This document shows positions 1 through 13,910 of a stretch of DNA of 64,000 nt, one piece after another; position 1 is the first letter of the stretch; every line of letters starts with the position of its first letter. Source of the stretch: Turbatrix aceti. Taxonomy: Eukaryota; Nematoda; Chromadorea; Rhabditida; Panagrolaimidae. Both the position numbers and the translations under genes were made by a program. Where the stretch lies: contig OZ017769.1 of NCBI GenBank assembly GCA_963969345.1, positions 992,001 to 1,056,000 of the forward strand, written 5' to 3'. A model generated the notes under the pieces. It searched no databases, had not been told where the DNA came from, and was given only the letters and a program-made list of their open reading frames with translations.

Positions 1-1436
1 CATCAAAAATATATCGAATTGCGTCAAATCGATGAAATGACGTATGCATGGATGTTATAATCTATTTTTTGTCCAATTTTCCTTCGATATCGTTATTTGA
101 ACAAGTGTTTTCAAAAAACACCAAAAAAGAGTTGTTTTACGCCGAGGCCCAAACTCAGACGTTATTTTGACATAAAACACAAAAATCTGAAATCTGTGAC
201 GTCACAATTCGTGACTGAAAAAACGTTCAAAAAAACCAAGGTAGAAAAAAATTTTTAAGGTCTGCGTCTTATATACAAAAATCAGTTTTATTCAAAACGA
301 CCCAAAAACATTGTTCACCGAAAAAAATACAAATTAATAGTAAATTTCCATTCCAACTCAACATTGATAAATAGAAAGAATAAAGTATCGCTCAGACTTG
401 GTTAAATTGCGATCGATAGGAAAAAGTGTTTTCTTATAAAAAATCTGTAACAAAAAATTACAAGTATTGAATAGGATATTATCGAAATAGTTTTAAACAC
501 ATAAAAATGCCAAAAGTGTACCTGAAAAAAAGTCAATTTTCAGAAAGAAAAAATTGATTGTATCGTATCCCAAAAACCCTCGGAGTAGCCAATCTACTCG
601 TCGTCAAAAAAAACAAGCTCAAGGAAATGAAAATAAATTTGCGTATCGAACCCCAAATTTGAATTGGCGCCAGCAGGTTAACAAAACCCAAACCAACCAT
701 TGCAGGTAGCAACAACAACTTCGCCACTGTTTAACTAACCACCTGAACGTCAAAAAAAGAACCATGAACCAGGAACAATCTTTTGATGTGGTGCAGAACA
801 GAAAACGTGGGCGTGCAAGAAGAGAGACAAAGACAAAATAAGACACTTTGTGCTTTTTGTATGGGATAATCTAAATTTGATATCCGTCTGAAATCTCAGA
901 GAGAGAGAGAGAGCGGCGTGATGGTGTGTGTATTTGTGCTGGTGTGATATGAATGATTAAAGAGAGACAAAAATTACAAAAAATAGTGTGCAAAAAATGG
1001 AATGAGTAAAAAATATGCAAAATATGCAGATTCGCCGAGGCCTGACAAGTCAGCGGAAAGAGAAATTCGGCACAAAAGACAAAAAATGGATATGTAAACA
1101 ATAAAAAAAGTGCAGAAGGTAGATAACGATCGTGAAAATTTTTTACAAAAAAATTTAGAAGAAAAAAAATACAAGTAAAGACACTAGAAAAAACTTGAAT
1201 GAAGAAATTTTTTAGAAAAATAGTTATCATTTTTTTAGTTTTTTTGTACTTTTAGGATTTTAATATTTTTTTGGGATAATTTTTTAACTTGAAAGATAGG
1301 ACAGATACAGATAGAAGATGATGATGCATGCAGAAACACAAAATGCAATGCAAAACTGAAGATCAATCACAAGCACCCGACAAAATGGGCCCGCCGACGA
1401 ACACACGTATTTTTCTCCGAAAAAAAACACGCTTCA
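1..1436. other. AT-rich intergenic stretch downstream of gld-2
   Basis: No exon-like, GC-rich open frame is visible here on either strand; the frames present are short and built of A/T runs. The stretch lies beyond the 3' end of the minus-strand gld-2 gene and should hold its 3' UTR. A GA dinucleotide run lies near 899-913 and an 8-bp CRE-type palindrome (TGACGTCA) near 197-204. Neither can be given a function from the sequence alone. Confidence 0.6.
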
Positions 1437-4400
1437 CTACTGTTGCTCATGTATTGACTTGACTTTAAAGAGCTCCGTGAGACTGTAGTCCTTCGTCAGG
1501 ATGGTATGGGCTTCGATGAATTTCTCGTGGATACGGTCAAAGACACGCGCATCGAATACGGAATGGGCAGTATTGAGGTGGGTGAAGGGCTCCTCGATGA
1601 AGACGTGCGACCACTGCTGGATCGCCTTGGGCGACATCTTGGAGCGAGGCGTCACGTCTCCGTGGCGGACGCTGATGATCTCATTTGTGAAGCTGAAAGG
1701 GACAAATTTCATGCCGCTCAAAACCCAAAAAAAAGGTCCGCTTACTCAAAGATACGCCCAAAGTAGTCGAAGAAGCCGATGAGCAGCTGGGCGAGAGTCA
1801 TGTCGACGTTCCTCGGCTGGCTATCGAGGGGAATTGCGATGTTGAGCGTGCGGATGTCATTCTTCTCCGAAAAACGCGAGGGATAGACCTTTTGAAGGGA
1901 GGGGAGAATCTCGACTTTGACTTGGAGGTAGTGAATGACCATGAGCACCAGCGAGTAGGACGTGAACGTCTGCTTGGCAGCATCGTTCATGCCACAGCAA
2001 CGAGCCCAGTGCTTGACGACCGATACCAGAGGGGCTACGCGCCAGTCATCTAAAAAAGCACTCAGAATAAAAAAAATAATTTCTTGAAAAAATTCAATTT
2101 TTTAATTTTAAAGTTTTTTTTTGTTAAAAAAATGGAAAAAATCAGATTTTTGTTAAAAAAACAAATTTTTTTAAAACCCACAGAAAGAGTAATACGCCAG
2201 AAGATGGGTATTCTTGATGGCGACGCTGTTGTTCGCGTTGAGATCCACGGTGAGATCGGCATAGGGAGCGTGAAATTTGATACGTAAAATCGGAACTTTT
2301 GCATGAATGAGAAAAGTGCCTTTTTCATCGATGATGTCGTGGTTCTGCTTGAACGCAGCCTCGACGTGGTAGAGAATCTTGAGCGCATCAGTCTTCTGGT
2401 CAACTTCGCGGTTCGTAATGACCAGACAGAGGTCCATATCCGAGTGAAGCGTGCCAAAACCGTTGAGCGACGACCCAACGATGTACAGCCCACAGCACGG
2501 GAAGATGTTGATGAGCATGTAGTAGAGCTGATCGCGGAGACGCAGCTTCTTGCTCAGCAGGAGCTGTTTCTGCGCGTTGGCAGTGTAGTGGGTGTAGACC
2601 TCGTCCGAGAGACGCTCGTAGTTCTTGTCCACCTGTCCGGCGCCAACAACTTCGTGGACGCCTGCGCGGTGGGCTGTAGCCTTCGTCCCGGTGGCCAGGT
2701 GTCCGTTCACCGTCGTCTTGACCCCAGAAGCCGGGTAGGTCGCCGCAGCGGACTGCTTGTGGTTCGCAGACTTGGTCAGGGGAGCCACGGTTCCGGAGGA
2801 CACGACAGAGCTGTAGTTTCGGCTGTCAGCGCATCGAGGAGATCCGCCATTCGCCGGAAGCGGAGAAGAAGCGTCATTCTCGCCTGAAAAAAAATCCAGC
2901 ATTCAAAACTCGTTTAAAATTGATATTTTTTAGACCCGGACGTTTTTTTGGACCATAATTATTATTTTTGGATCCGTCAGAAAAATTTGAAGGCAGCTGT
3001 ACGGAATTTCCTCCTGTAGGATTGGGAATTAGCGCGGCGTCGTTAGAATTACGGCCCCGGAATTTAGCCTTGGCTTTACGAGCCATCGAAGAAACAAGTG
3101 AGATTCAGAAAAAGAGAACAACTGGCGTCGTCGTCGTCGTTGTCGTGTGTGGAGCACAAAAATCAGTCGACTTCGCCGACGTGGGGGTCTCGTTCGTGAT
3201 AACGCAAAAAACTAAAAGCACGAATGCGCAAACGACGACTCGTGTTGGGCGGCGGCCGTAATGAAGAGAGAGCAAAGCATACAGTCGAAATGACTTTGGT
3301 CAATGGCACGTCCCCCATTGGCATGGATGAAAACACGTGATTTTGCAAAATGCTAATTTTTGGGGTTTGTGGGAAAAAATGACGCGCAAAATAAAAAAAA
3401 ACAAACTAACCTTCATTCTTTTTCTTCGTCGTCTTTTCAGACTTGATTTGATTTCCACTGATCGGGGGAACTGAAAATTTTGATTTTTTAATGAGCACAA
3501 AAATCGGTTTCGCCACGTTTTTTCCAAAAAATCAGTACAAAAGTTGGTTTTGGAACGAAAAAAACCTACAGTGTTCATCGCCAATGCAGAACTGCTTAGC
3601 CGAGGGCGATCCGGATTCAGAAGACCGTCGAACAGGCCCTGTTTCAGTCAGCAGGCTGCAGAAAAACTCTTTTTGCTCTAAAAAATTATCAAAAAATTCA
3701 AATTATTTTTTTTCGCGTCAAAAAAACCCCAACCGTCATCCAGCTGTTTGCGCACCGGAACGGGAGGCGTCGAAACCCCGGCTTTGGCAGCGGCGGTCGA
3801 AAGAGCCTTGCTCGAATCCTTGGACGGAGGCGAGCAGAAGTTGGGAATTCCATCGGAATCCGGAGGCGACGGAGGATGATTTTCCGCGAGTTGGTTGCGA
3901 CGACGGTTTTTAGTCTTTCGGTTCTGACGACCGGTGCTCCCGACAACCGCGCTTGCCCCACTCTTGTCTTTAGCCGGAGGCGAGGAGAGCGAAGGAATGC
4001 TATCTGAGATAGGAGACGGCGGCCCGGTAGCAGGCAGGAGGAGAGGTGGCGTGGTCGAAGTCAGGCTTTCCGTCGAACACAGGTGTGAGGGGCTAAAAAA
4101 GCATCCTAAAGGTCATAAATCATCCAAAATTTCCCTTTTAACCCCTTTATCATGGAAAAACCCAATAAGACAGACAACGCGCAGCAATTACCTTATATCT
4201 TCACTCTTCAGGGCTAGTTCTCTAATTTTTTTACAGAAATCAGCGCGAATGTCTAGGCATTCCTTCTCGACGACACTGGATTCGACAGACGACGTAGTCG
4301 ACAACGCCGGGGTCGACACGATGCCGGAATCCTTCTCCGCATCCTTTTCGCAATCAATTTCAACTTCTGATTCTTCTTTGACGTCCACAATGTCCACTTT

Positions 4401-5666
4401 TTCATCCTGTTCTTCGACAGCAACTTGAATTTCGTCAGATTTTTTCACCTTTCCGGTCGCTTTCCTAACGTAGTAATTTTTGATCATTTTAAAGAATTTT
4501 TCTTCGCATATACCCCGCTTGGCGAGGATTTCTTTCTGGTACTCTTCACTCGTTGCAAACATCAGCCGAGACGGCAGGAGAATCGGTGGGAGTCCGAGGT
4601 GTTGGTGGGGCACACATCCATCTGGCAGGACGGTCATCGGAATCTGAGCCGCCGGCGATGGTGCCTGTTGCTGTTGTTGAATTTTAAGCTCGGTTGCAGC
4701 CTTGATAGCCGTGTACGCAGCGTATTCTTGTTCGTAGACAATTCGATACAAAAATACCTGTTGTTCAAAGCATTGTTTTAAAACTGGATTGTTGAGATTT
4801 GGAATTGGAATTACACTATTATCGGTGACACTATTTTTTGCATGTTGATTTTGATAATTTTTGTTATAACCCCGTTTGTTTTTTTTCATAGATCGTTGAT
4901 GGGTGAAATACTGATACTGATCGTAGCCCTGGCACGTGCCGGGATACATGTGCACCTGTTCATTGAGTTTAAACTGCCTGTGTGGCTCTGGTGGCATCAT
5001 CATCATCGTCGGTACCATGACAAAGGATGCGTGGGCCATCGGGATGCTACAGCACATCGGAGGCGGCTGGGGCTGGGACTGAGCGATCGCGTCGTTGAGA
5101 AAGCTCATAAACTGGGGTGAATTGTCGATGACCTCGTCGTAGTCGTCGGTTCCATCGCAGAAGCCGGAGGACGTAGCCGACGACAGCGAAGACTGGGTAG
5201 GAGCTGAGTCGTGGTCGTCGATTGCGACACTCGCGCTGCTAATCGTGCTACTCCGACTCGAACCGCCTCCGGACGAAGTAGTCGGGAGCGAAGCGATCGA
5301 ACAGGAAGACGACGACTCGCTTTCGGCTGGGGTACTCACGGGCTCTTTTTTCGGTCGATCTGGGTTCTTGTTCTTTTCGAGTTGCACTTCACCGGATGTC
5401 CGTGATGTCACCATCGCTGCCTCAGGATTTGAATTCGCCGCGAGACCGCCACGTCGCTTGGTTTTCTTAGCCTTACGATGATTCGTGAGTTGAAATACAT
5501 CACTCGCGCTGACATCGACTGGCGCTGTCACCATCCCTGTCATCGTGCTACAAGCATCGCTGAGTGCCAGGCCGTCGTCGTTGCTCTCCCGCCCGCTGTC
5601 ACCACCAATGTGCTTGATGTGCTCGTTGGATCCATGGCACGATGTTTTTTGTTCCAAAATAGTCAT
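1437..5666 (-). CDS. gld-2: GLD-2-type cytoplasmic poly(A) polymerase (8 exons)
   Basis: Non-canonical poly(A) polymerase that lengthens mRNA tails in the cytoplasm, in nematodes mainly in the germ line and with an RNA-binding partner such as GLD-3. Exons: 5666-4192, 4092-3734, 3638-3570, 3470-3411, 3073-2936, 2883-2182, 2049-1746, 1692-1437; the joins keep one frame of about 1120 residues, close to the C. elegans protein. The first two-thirds is a low-complexity Ser/Pro/Gln-rich region. The nucleotidyltransferase core is in exon 6: GSSLNGFGTLHSDMDLCL supplies the first two catalytic Asp and TVDLNANN the third. The PAP-associated part follows (SYSLVLMVIHYLQ; IEEPF...NTAHSV near the C terminus). 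An in-frame ATG at 3086 could start a shorter form. The family assignment is secure; the joins of the short exons 3 and 4 are the least certain. Confidence 0.9.
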
Positions 5667-8146
5667 TTTACCGGGAATCTGGGTTGGGTGCTAATACCAA
5701 GCACGTGCGACTGACTACGATCAACACGGCACAAGCAAGACAATAGATTTTGATATGGGAGTACTAAAAAGACAAGAATCTTAACGCTCGTCGCTCGCAC
5801 GCCACGCTATTACGTTCATTAACCGAATGACCTTGCCGAAAACAAAGCAAGCAGGCAAGAACACGCCTGTCATAACATCGTTGTCTTCTGCAGAAAAATG
5901 CACAAAGCAAAGGAAACCAATACTCGTAATTAAATACCAAAAGAAAAAACCGCCAGGCACAAAGTGTAATTTCTATTCTCTCCTTGAACGTCATAATCAG
6001 GCTGATAAGACCGTTCTCCAGGTAAAGCTGCGTTCGTAGGCAGCAAAGACCCTCGACTTCGGAGAAAAAAATGTAATCAGTAAAGTTAAACCCTCCCGAC
6101 TATATCCACTCTACCCCAATCACCAAAACGAGTAGCGGACTGTCAATCGTTCGCTCGTTCCCGCTTGGAGTAAAAAGGAACAAGCCCGGGTTCGTCTACA
6201 AACCCTACTATGGCCGTCTGATTTTTCAGAAAATGAAAATGAAAAAACTCGATTAACGTCAGACTGCTGGGGACGGACTACTGACCAATGATGGTTTGAT
6301 GGTCATTTCTTTGCGATTTCAGGGATCTGCCTGATTACACAACATCCCCCCCTATCCGTCTGGGCCCTCAAAACGTGTACAAACAACAAAAATTTGCGTT
6401 TATCATGACGAAGAAGAAAGGAAACAGGTAAGCAAATTTAGGGAGGATACAATCACTTTTGTTTGACAACAAAAAAATGAATCTTCAGAAAACCAAGGCT
6501 TGCTCATTCAAAAAAAGGCTAAATGTTACGCTAACGTGCAGATTGGTACTTTGCAAGAGAAACGAACCCCAGCCGCCAACCGACACCCCCAACAACCATA
6601 AAAATCGCCGATGGGAGAAGCAGTCAGCGGAAAGATCACTTTTTTTGCAGCCGCGCGAAAAAAATCACAGCCCCTGCAGAGTCTGCAAAGATCTCCTTCT
6701 TCCTCAAAAAAATATTGCTGCTAATTTTTACCTTCGATTAAAATCTAAATCAAAAATCAAAAAATCGCAAATAAAAAAATTTGATTGTGTCTTACATAAA
6801 AACTTGTTGGCTAGCTTTTTTTCCAAAAAAAAAGAGAACCAATGTCCAGCAAGCGCGCGCAATCATTCTTTGTTCTCTCCTCTCCTGCCTCCACATCTGG
6901 TAAGCAGAGTAGTATACAAATGGTTTAACTTTCACTCTTTCGTGGTTTTTCCTCTTTTTCTTGCTCATTATTCGCTAATTTTGCGCAACAAACATACATC
7001 CATCGATGAAGATGAAGAAGAAGGAGGAGGCGAGGAAAAAAACAGTCGCGCAATAATGAAACATTGATCAAGAGAGAGAGTCGAAAATGGCTGTTGGGGA
7101 TGGCTGAAGACAACTGAGACCCACTCGTTCGCTCCCTTCCCGTCCCTCACTTAACTGCCTGCCTGCGGGCCTAGCAGCCATCATCTCATATCAAGTCTCG
7201 TCTCGCGAACTTGTCTTTTTTTTCAAACTTTAAACAGTGTGAACACTGAAATCCAGTTATTAAAATGAACTAACTACCTGAACTAAATTGATTTGACCGA
7301 GACAGAGTCCATAAAAAAATCACCGCAAAAACTCCCAACAATTCCTAAAAAAACTACTGCGGACAAAAAAAAACAAAAAAAATTGACTCGTAGAGAAATT
7401 GTGAAATCATGCATGAAAAAAGTTGAAGAAGATAACATCGGCGTCAAAATCACATTTTTAATTTATAGACTTTGTTTTGACGATCAAAAAAATCCCCCAA
7501 CTGTTGCAAAACTAAAATTAGACAAGTTTGCGTCCGCAGCAAGTTTTGAGACGCGCGCAGTTAGGCAGTTAAATTAACTAACTATGACATCGGCAAAAAC
7601 AAGACTATCATCCAGCGAATAAATTATGCACTGATTGCCACCCAAAAAGTATATATACGCGCAAAAAAGTCATCAAAGTACAAGACGAAAGTACGACACT
7701 CGTCATAAGATTGAACAAAACCATTCGGGTACGACACGATCTTTTTGATGCCCCGAACAATCAACTTGTCTCGTTACTTTTTATTTTCTGATAACAAAAA
7801 CAACCTAAGGTCATACGCGTAAAAATATGTAATTTTCTGATCAGTCGCAAGTTGTTGCAAAAAAAAGAAACCCATATAATAAATTTATTGTCACCTGAAA
7901 GCTTTAAAAAAAAACTCCGTGCAGCTGTCAGCTTTTTTTAGCCGTCCGCAAGCGAGTCAGAGCACAAAAATCAGAAAACGAAAAAGTTGATGGTTTCAAG
8001 CCTTTGAGCAAGTAAAACAAATGATAAGAAAAGTAAAAAAAAACAAGCCCTTGGAATTACGAGTTCTATTATCAGACGTCAGCAAACACCCCAGGAAGAA
8101 CAGAAGAGAAAAAAAAACAATAAAAAAAGTTGCACACAGCAAATAA

Positions 8147-8553
8147 GGTTTAGTGACACTACTCCTATTTTGACAACTCCTATTATGACAACTCCTATTT
8201 TGACAACTCCTATTTTGACAACTTTTCACAGTCTTTCCTATTTTGTCAACCAATTCCTATTTTAACAACTTTTTATCACAAACTGCATTATATTTTTTTT
8301 CTGTTTTTTTACAAAAATAAATATCACTAAAAATGATAATATCTCGTGATAAAGTCATCCATGCCCTCAGGCAACAACACAGTTGTCTTCAGCGCACGCA
8401 ACAACCCCTAATGCACCCTTTTTTTAAAAAGTTGTTAAAATAGGAATTGGTTGACAAAATAGGAAAGACTGTGAAAAGTTGTCAAAATAGGAGTTGTCAA
8501 AATAGGAGTTGTCATAATAGGAGTTGTCAAAATAGGAGTAGTGTCACTAAACC
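8147..8553. mobile_element. Non-autonomous DNA transposon (MITE) with 129-bp identical inverted ends, Mutator-like
   Basis: The 407-bp element has inverted terminal repeats at 8147-8275 and 8425-8553, identical base for base as read by eye. They begin GGTTTAGTGACACTACTCC and contain four tandem copies of a 15-bp unit close to ACTCCTATTTTGACA. A 9-bp direct repeat, AGCAAATAA, flanks it at 8138-8146 and 8554-8562. Long terminal inverted repeats with a 9-bp target duplication are typical of Mutator-like elements; that superfamily call is an inference. It has no coding capacity. The unbroken arms imply recent insertion. Confidence 0.88.
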
Positions 8554-11500
8554 AGCAAATAATACATAATCACTTGTTTTACTGGTTCCCGTTAACGCCG
8601 GCGCTGTGGTTGCAAAAAAACATGCACACAATAGCAAACCAAGCATCCATCAACATGAAACGCTTTGAAAACCGTCTGCGTTGGTTTTTGCTTTTTTCGG
8701 CCAAGTGCAGTGATTTACTACCTACTTCCTACTTTTTTGATGAGCTGTCTAAAAAACAACTGCACGACAGTTCAAAAAAAGAACCTGAATTTTCTCGTAA
8801 GAAACAGAGAAGGAAACAGGTTACACCGCAAAATATACGAATCATTTCCTGGTAAAGAATGCTTATCGATAACTTTGGAACGATCTGGGCAAACAAAAAA
8901 ATTTACGATAGGTCATCGTCGGACATCAAAGTCATCGCTGAACGCATTTCGTCATCTGACGTCCCTAAAAATTTCTGAAAAAAATTTCTACTAAAAAAAT
9001 ATTTTTACCCTGGCAAAAACTGGCGTAGTCCCAAAAAGTCCCCAAATTCAATCCTTCAAGTGTGAAAATCCTCATCCAACGCATGTGACAAACAACAAGG
9101 CCCTCTACCTCTACTACGCCTATCACCGTCCTCGTCCCCGTCAACGAGAACCAGAAACCAGTTGAAGAGTAAAGTAAGTTTACACACACAGACGAAAAAT
9201 TGAGTAAATCTAGAGAAGTATAAAAGGTTCAAAAAACAACGCAAAAAAAATTGAGTGACAACATTGTGTAGAAAAAAAACATGGGTTCCTTTTTTTGTCC
9301 GTGAGAACAAACTACTACTTACAAATTTAAGGTCAGTCACTAAATAAAGTCAGTCGAGTCACAAGACATCAGTCAGGGGTTTCAAAAAGGACTGGTTATC
9401 AAGATTACACGGGGCACGTCAAAATAAATCGCATTCATTTTTTGAGGGAAAATATACTTTAAAAATAGAAATTCTAAACAATTCACACCCATTATTTTTT
9501 ATGCACACCTTCTGGGAAAGAGAAAAAGTGGTAAACACAATAAATGCTGCAGAAAACAAACTTATGGCGACAAAAAATGGCACGTTACCCTGGAAACTAA
9601 GGATCTGAGCCCAGAGTCCACGACCGACCGGCTGGGCTTTGTTTATCACATAACGAGAAACAACAACAATATGCCGTACACTCTAAGCCTAGATGATGCC
9701 GTGCAGACACATAAAACCCCATAAGCCTCTAGAGAAAGTTTATAGCAGATGATAAATAGAGTCGCATTAAACGAGGCCTTCTGCCATGGAGTCTGTCGAT
9801 GATCTGGCACAAGGGTGTACACCAGGGTGGCCCATTGCAGCAAAAAAACAGATTTTGAGCTGCTTTAAACTTTTTTTGCTAATTTTTCCAAACATAAAAA
9901 GTGCACATACATATTTGTATTTCGATGCTCTAAATTTCGATGGCAGGTTAGACAGACAGGAAATGTAAAACGACACCTTTAGAACTAAAAATTCGACCAC
10001 GATCCGAAATCTAAAATTCCACGAGCCAGCTAGTATCACCTAACGTAAGATACATGTCCTCCGTCTACAAATCCCCCTTACAACAAATAACATCGGCTTT
10101 CCGCTAAATTACAGTGAAAAAATGCACTTATTATTCAAACTAATTTTCATCCCCATAAAGATTAGTTTGTTTGTCCGAGGCCTGGGAATGCCGCCTCCCC
10201 TCCTCTAGCACGCATGCATGCATTCAACAACTCAACCGGCCGGCTCTACCAACGCGGCAGACCGCGGACAAGGAAACCAAAGCCACTCCGAACATTCGAG
10301 ACGACAGAAACCAAACCAATGTTTTTGTTTACGATTTTAAACCCCTCGATTGTACTGGAAAAAAATCAACACACAAAATAATTTGACCTTCAAAAAGGGA
10401 ACGATCGTATAATACCCATCATTGGATTCTTGTTCGATGATGTATCTCATTTTTTGATCTGTCAGGGCGAACAAAAGAGCTGAGACTGCACCGATTGAGC
10501 CCCCGGAAAAGAAAGAGAGAGAAACAAAACGTGTATCTATCAAGAAACGAAACGGAACTTCGGGTGATACTGCCGATAAGGCTGCGTGAAATGAAGAAAA
10601 AATACAAACTCTGATAAAAAGGGACTACCCACAAAAAAAATGTAAAAAATATTTATGAAGGGTGGTATTGTACCAAAGTACAGTTTCCGCTCATTTGACC
10701 CTTACAAAGCCCCGGTGAATTATACGGCCCGATTAAAATCTGGGCCAGAGAGATAATGAACTGAATTTGCTCAAAAGTGTCACTGGGGATTAATATTTAA
10801 CAACCAGGATCCAGGACGGGACAAGGAAGATATGTGTGCAACAACCCTGTTCAATCCGGAACAAAACAAGCAAACCCACTAAACTTAAAACCAGGGACAT
10901 CAATTGTTGCCGCCGTCAGTAAGTGGTCGGTGATTGTTGTTTTCATCTCTCATCGGCTCATTACGCGACAATTGTTAGCAACAAATCCATCCTCCCATGC
11001 ATGCCAATCAGCGTTGAAATTTTTGCTGCACAAAAAATCAAAAAGCAAAGGTTAGTCTATTTTTTCTCTGGCAACGAACAAATTTTTCAGTCCAAATCAT
11101 GAAAATCCACCCTAACCGTCAAACTAGAAGTATTAAATTTAAACCCATTGTTCATCTAGCTTGCCTAAGACTACGTAGCCCATTAGCATAATCACAAAAA
11201 AACAGTTATTAAACCAGTCAACATAAAAGTTGTCTGACAAGCTCCATCCACTTACGATCGCCCAGACGATGGATTAGTGATGGTCTGTGAATTAATGGAT
11301 GGGCAATCAACTAACTATCGTACTTCGCCTCGTACTCCGCCCCCCCCTTGTTCATGATCTCCTTAACGACAAAAATCGACAATTCGATAAAGAAAAAAAA
11401 CAGCTAGCATTCTCATTCTCGATTGAAACCAAAAACTCAAAAAAACGAACAGGATACCAACTGCAGTGCAGGGGCGAGAAATACTGGATGCTGCAAAAGG

Positions 11501-13870
11501 CAGCCCGCCTGATGTCCGGTTGAATACGCCCTTCTAAGCCCCTCAACGGTTTAACTCGCTCAAATCAAATCAAAATCAAAGCAAGCGCGCCTGTGGATGT
11601 CAAATATCATTTCTTAGTTCTTAATGAATGATAAATGAACAAACAAATTAACAATAAAAAACCATACCATTAAAAAATGAAAACTGGGTGAAAATTTCTT
11701 CCTTTGAAAAAAAAAGTAATGACCATTATTAGCGTAAATTAATTAGGCTAGCGATAATCTTTTTAAAGGACCCCCTCTGCGAGAGATGTAATTCATCGCA
11801 ACCTCCTTCTGGTGTAAAATAAAAATAAGCACAAAGAAAAATTATCGAAAATTTAATTGTAACCTTTTGACGCAAGTATTACACGTACAAATGACAGATT
11901 TTCTACGTAGCCATCAGACGTATGTTTCGAACAAACAGCAAACAATTTACTTTTCATCATTTGTGCAAAATTTTGTTCAATCGGATAGAAAAACAAAAAC
12001 TTGGGTGATGTGCGATTTTTTTGTACAACAAAATCGATTTTGATACCGTTATCCCAATGATATCCAAAAAATCAAAATTCGTTTTATCAGTTCGAAAAAC
12101 AGATACAACGAACAAAAATGGGGGTAAAGCTATGATAATTATTTTAAAAAAAATTGGTAAAACAACGTTAAAAAAGAAAAAAAATGCAGATTTCCTAAGT
12201 TTACATTTTTCTAACTAGATTTTAGAGGGAGGATAAACAAAATTTTGAACAAATGATAAAAATAAATGATCGATGTTCGCAACCTACAAAAGAGAAAAAA
12301 AAATTTGCCTTCAAAAAAAAACATATTTCGAAAGCATTTATTAGCCCGACAGAAAATCAAACTACGAGTGTGAAATGATTTCGGCACCCTTTATACCGCC
12401 ACCAAAATTGCATCAACCCCCGAGAAATGCATTCAAAAACATAATCCACCGTAAATGACGTGTTCCGATTCGATCAAAACCAATAAAATACAACAACACA
12501 TTGAAATTGACTAAAAACTAATCCTACAAACCCCACGTTTACACTTTTTTGGTCATTTACATTTTTTGGAGGCGCAACAGACACGGTAGACATCCCTTTG
12601 TTTTGGTCCAATGTACTTATAGGAAATGATGTGATTGATACTTATGTACTATCATCGTCGAAAAGGCAAAATGGGGGACACAGGTAGATCGGCGCGAAGC
12701 CCTAGGGACGGCCGCAAAATTTTCAGGCTGGTTCAAAAGGCCCCAAGGGGACTCACCAATTTTATGGAAAAAAGCGGTATCAAAAATATTTTTGAATATT
12801 ATTTTTCGCATAAAAAATCGTGATTTTTTGATAAACCGTCAAAAAAAACTGTAAAAAAATTCTAAGGGATATTAAATCAAAATATTATGCGCGAGATTTG
12901 ATTTTGAAAATTTACAAAAAAATTCTGTTAAATCAAAAATCATTGTTTCCACATACATTTTTTTTATTTTCAAGAGCCAAAATGTCCTAGAGCCACCTTA
13001 CAAATTCTAGATCGCCCGACCCTATTATACAATGCCTTGGACACACATCAAAGCCCTATCAGCAACATCGTTTACTAAAAACCCCCGCAATGAAAACATG
13101 AGTTTCAAAAAGCAAAAAATATCACCAGCCCAAAAGTTCGGGAAATGTTTGAAAACAGACAGAATTTCTAAAACAAGTTTATAACATTACAAAATAACAA
13201 TTTTTTAACGTTAGTCGATGATCACAAAGCAGTTCGTTCGGAAGTACAACCATTCATAAAAACAATTTTTTCTTGCTTTTTGAAATTTTTGCACACAAAA
13301 AAACATCCGAATGAAACAAAAAATATTCTCTGCAGAAAAATGCAAAATAAAAAAAAATAAATGAAAAAAATTCATGGTTACAAAAGCCCGTAAAAATCAG
13401 AGAGCACTATTTTTTTCAAGGTTTTTCTTTCTCGCTGATTTTGACAGTAAACAATATTTTTTCGTCAACAAAAGTTTGTATTCGATGTTATGGTTTTTTT
13501 TCTTCGCCAAATCCATCTTTCTTCTTTCTAGTTTAAAAACAAAAAAAGCCGAGCCGTCGCCTTCGCCGTCAAAGTGTCATGACATGGAAAAATAAATGGT
13601 TAACACAAATTCTGCATCGTTAGAAGACGTGTACATGACAGGACACCACTTTATCGGCTTTCGTATCATCCACGGTCGAAGACGGTCAAACAAATAAAAA
13701 AAATTATCCCTTTTCATAGACAGCACAGCTTGTGGGAAAGAAGGGGCGTTATGGCACCAGAAAGCAACCTAGCACAATAAAATGCATCTAAAACAGACCG
13801 AAAAAGATGCCAAAAAAATTGAAAACACCTTAGAAATCCAAAAAACTAATTCTATTGAATCCTAGAAATT

Positions 13871-13910
13871 CATATTTGTTCATGCAATTCAATTTGCATG
13901 AACAAATATG
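13871..13910. repeat. Perfect 17-bp inverted repeat, 6-nt loop
   Basis: The arm CATATTTGTTCATGCAA at 13871-13887 is followed by 6 nt and its exact reverse complement at 13894-13910. The transcript would fold into a short uninterrupted hairpin. The stem is short for a typical pre-miRNA. No flanking target duplication is evident. Confidence 0.7.

Noticed and set aside
197..204. CRE-type palindrome TGACGTCA
   Set aside because: An 8-bp motif is expected by chance in 64 kb and no promoter is evident beside it.
2303..2887. 194-codon open frame opposite the gld-2 catalytic exon
   Set aside because: The minus strand encodes the nucleotidyltransferase core; the plus frame is a by-product.
8041..8253. 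Minus-strand frame with repeated CQNRS units
   Set aside because: The repeated residues come from the 15-bp tandem units in the MITE arm, not from a gene.
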